Part shown: positions 5,761 through 6,515 of the stretch, in pieces
How the letters are laid out: the number at the start of each line of letters is the position of its first letter
Position numbering within the stretch: the stretch's first letter is position 1
NCBI GenBank assembly: GCA_002825515.1
Contig: PJET01000223.1
Location: 1-6,515, forward strand
Direction: 5' to 3'
From: Candidatus Thorarchaeota archaeon MP11T_1
Lineage (GTDB): Archaea; Asgardarchaeota; Thorarchaeia; Thorarchaeales; Thorarchaeaceae
DNA length: 6,515 nt
Made by a program: the position numbers and the translations under genes
Notes under the pieces: generated by a model
What the model was told of the DNA's origin: nothing
The model's database searches: none
What the model saw: the letters and a program-made list of their open reading frames with translations, nothing else

Positions 5761-6515
5761 TCACTCGTAAGGCTCAACCCGTCCCTCAGCGATCTCTCGC
5801 TTCAGCCACTCCTTGTAAGGTTCGAACTCAGGTGGTTTGAACTCAATCTTGTCCAAATCCTCAGCTATTGGATATTTACCATAGAGTCGGACAGCTTCCA
5901 TGAAGGAGTGGACGTTTATTGGGGGCGTGTCCGCTGGAATCTGGATAAGGTTGAACAAAAGGTGACCATCCCTGCCTATGCCACCAATTATCCTCTTGAC
6001 AAACTCTGCAATCTCATAGGGTGTTGAGTCTCTAATGAAACTAGCACTGCAGCTCGCCGCAACAGGGGGCCACTTGCCTCTAGCTTTATTCTCTTCAATA
6101 AATTCCTTTATCAATTCCATAGACCATAGTTCAGGTTGTCCCATCCCCATCATTAAGAAAGGCATGCCCATCATCTCTTCACCCATCTTTGACCAGCACC
6201 ATTTCATAAGATTAGAGTCAAATTTCTCAGGGTTGTCCTCACAGTAGTCAGCAGTGGCTGCTGGAGTCGCCTTTATTCCCTTCTGTTTAGCCTGTTTTAC
6301 TAGGTACTTGTTGTATGGAAAGATAAACTTCTCAAACATCTCCTTCGTAACATTGGGTATTACAGCCCATGCATCAGCACCAAAAAAGGTCTTAGCCCCT
6401 GTTTCATTCTTTAGCATCTCTAAATAGGGTATTAGAACCTCATCAATAGACCATTTATAGAGGCTATGAATGAAATCAGGATTTTTCCTAATATTTCTAA
6501 TCACTCTGGGATATG
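5761..6515 (-). CDS. uroporphyrinogen decarboxylase (UroD/MtaA-like) family protein, N-terminus beyond the window
   Basis: The TIM-barrel UroD fold includes both heme-pathway decarboxylases and cobamide methyltransferases such as MtaA, MtbA and CmuA. The frame is open to the right edge, so about 100 or more N-terminal residues are missing. Numbering from the GTG at 6504, the visible part holds PDFIHSLYKWSIDEVLIPYLE (9-29), FGADAWAVIPNVTKEMFEKF (41-60), IFPYNKYLVKQAKQKGIKA (61-79), SASFIRDSTPYEIAEFV (153-169), IPADTPPINVHSFMEAV (189-205) and RLYGKYPI (206-213), ending at residue 247. The IPxDTPPxNV segment is typical of the methyltransferase-like branch. The H-x-C and later Cys that bind zinc in MtaA/MtbA are not at their expected places: the first region reads TPAATADYC (80-88) and the second LLFNLIQIP (182-190). 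The thiol-activating zinc chemistry may therefore differ. The activator gene just downstream supports a role in corrinoid methyl transfer rather than heme synthesis. The substrate is unknown. Confidence 0.82.
   Translation of the reverse strand, partial: YPRVIRNIRKNPDFIHSLYKWSIDEVLIPYLEMLKNETGAKTFFGADAWAVIPNVTKEMFEKFIFPYNKYLVKQAKQKGIKATPAATADYCEDNPEKFDSNLMKWCWSKMGEEMMGMPFLMMGMGQPELWSMELIKEFIEENKARGKWPPVAASCSASFIRDSTPYEIAEFVKRIIGGIGRDGHLLFNLIQIPADTPPINVHSFMEAVRLYGKYPIAEDLDKIEFKPPEFEPYKEWLKREIAEGRVEPYE

Noticed and set aside
5761..6515. Assignment as HemE, the heme-pathway uroporphyrinogen decarboxylase
   Set aside because: The IPxDTPPxNV branch motif and the adjacent corrinoid activator favour the methyltransferase-like branch. 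The N-terminal catalytic region of HemE is outside the window, so this cannot be fully excluded.

Overview
The window looks archaeal. It is moderately AT-rich. At least one gene has a TATA-box promoter placed so that its transcript would be nearly leaderless, and Shine-Dalgarno sequences are weak throughout. The gene set (a winged-helix regulator fused to a membrane domain, LarE, DUF998, a corrinoid-activating ASKHA ferredoxin and a UroD-family methyltransferase-like protein) fits an anaerobic, possibly Asgard-type or Bathyarchaeia-type archaeon from sediment. The phylum is my inference from family content, not from a marker gene.

Layout, left to right. (1) A plus-strand DUF998 six-helix membrane protein whose conserved N-terminus begins upstream of any ATG, GTG or TTG. 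(2) A plus-strand larE, the sacrificial sulfur transferase of nickel-pincer nucleotide synthesis, with no larB, larC or larA in view. (3) A convergent junction with a perfect 7-bp hairpin. (4) A minus-strand winged-helix protein with a C-terminal membrane domain. Its promoter has a clear TATA box, an 8-bp direct repeat across the start codon and a near-palindrome upstream. (5) A remnant-rich stretch: a minus-strand C-terminal half of a SAM methyltransferase with no N-terminal SAM-binding half, then a divergent small four-helix membrane protein of unknown function. (6) A minus-strand pair: a UroD/MtaA-like protein that runs off the right edge and, downstream of it, a compact [2Fe-2S]-ASKHA corrinoid activator.

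The right-hand pair is the most coherent functional unit. Proteins of these two families cooperate in corrinoid-dependent methyl transfer: the UroD-fold enzyme moves a methyl group to or from a corrinoid protein, and the ASKHA ferredoxin uses ATP to re-reduce inactive Co(II) to Co(I). The corrinoid protein and any substrate-specific methyltransferase are not in the window; they may lie to the right, upstream of the UroD gene. The left part is a set of apparently unrelated single genes in mixed orientation.

I found no tRNA, rRNA, CRISPR array or insertion sequence. No gene-free stretch exceeds 300 bases. I see no convincing new multi-gene system. The points most worth a second look are the apparent non-canonical start of the DUF998 gene, the compact activator lacking the usual middle domain, the UroD-like protein lacking the usual zinc-thiolate motif, and the repeat architecture around the regulator's start.
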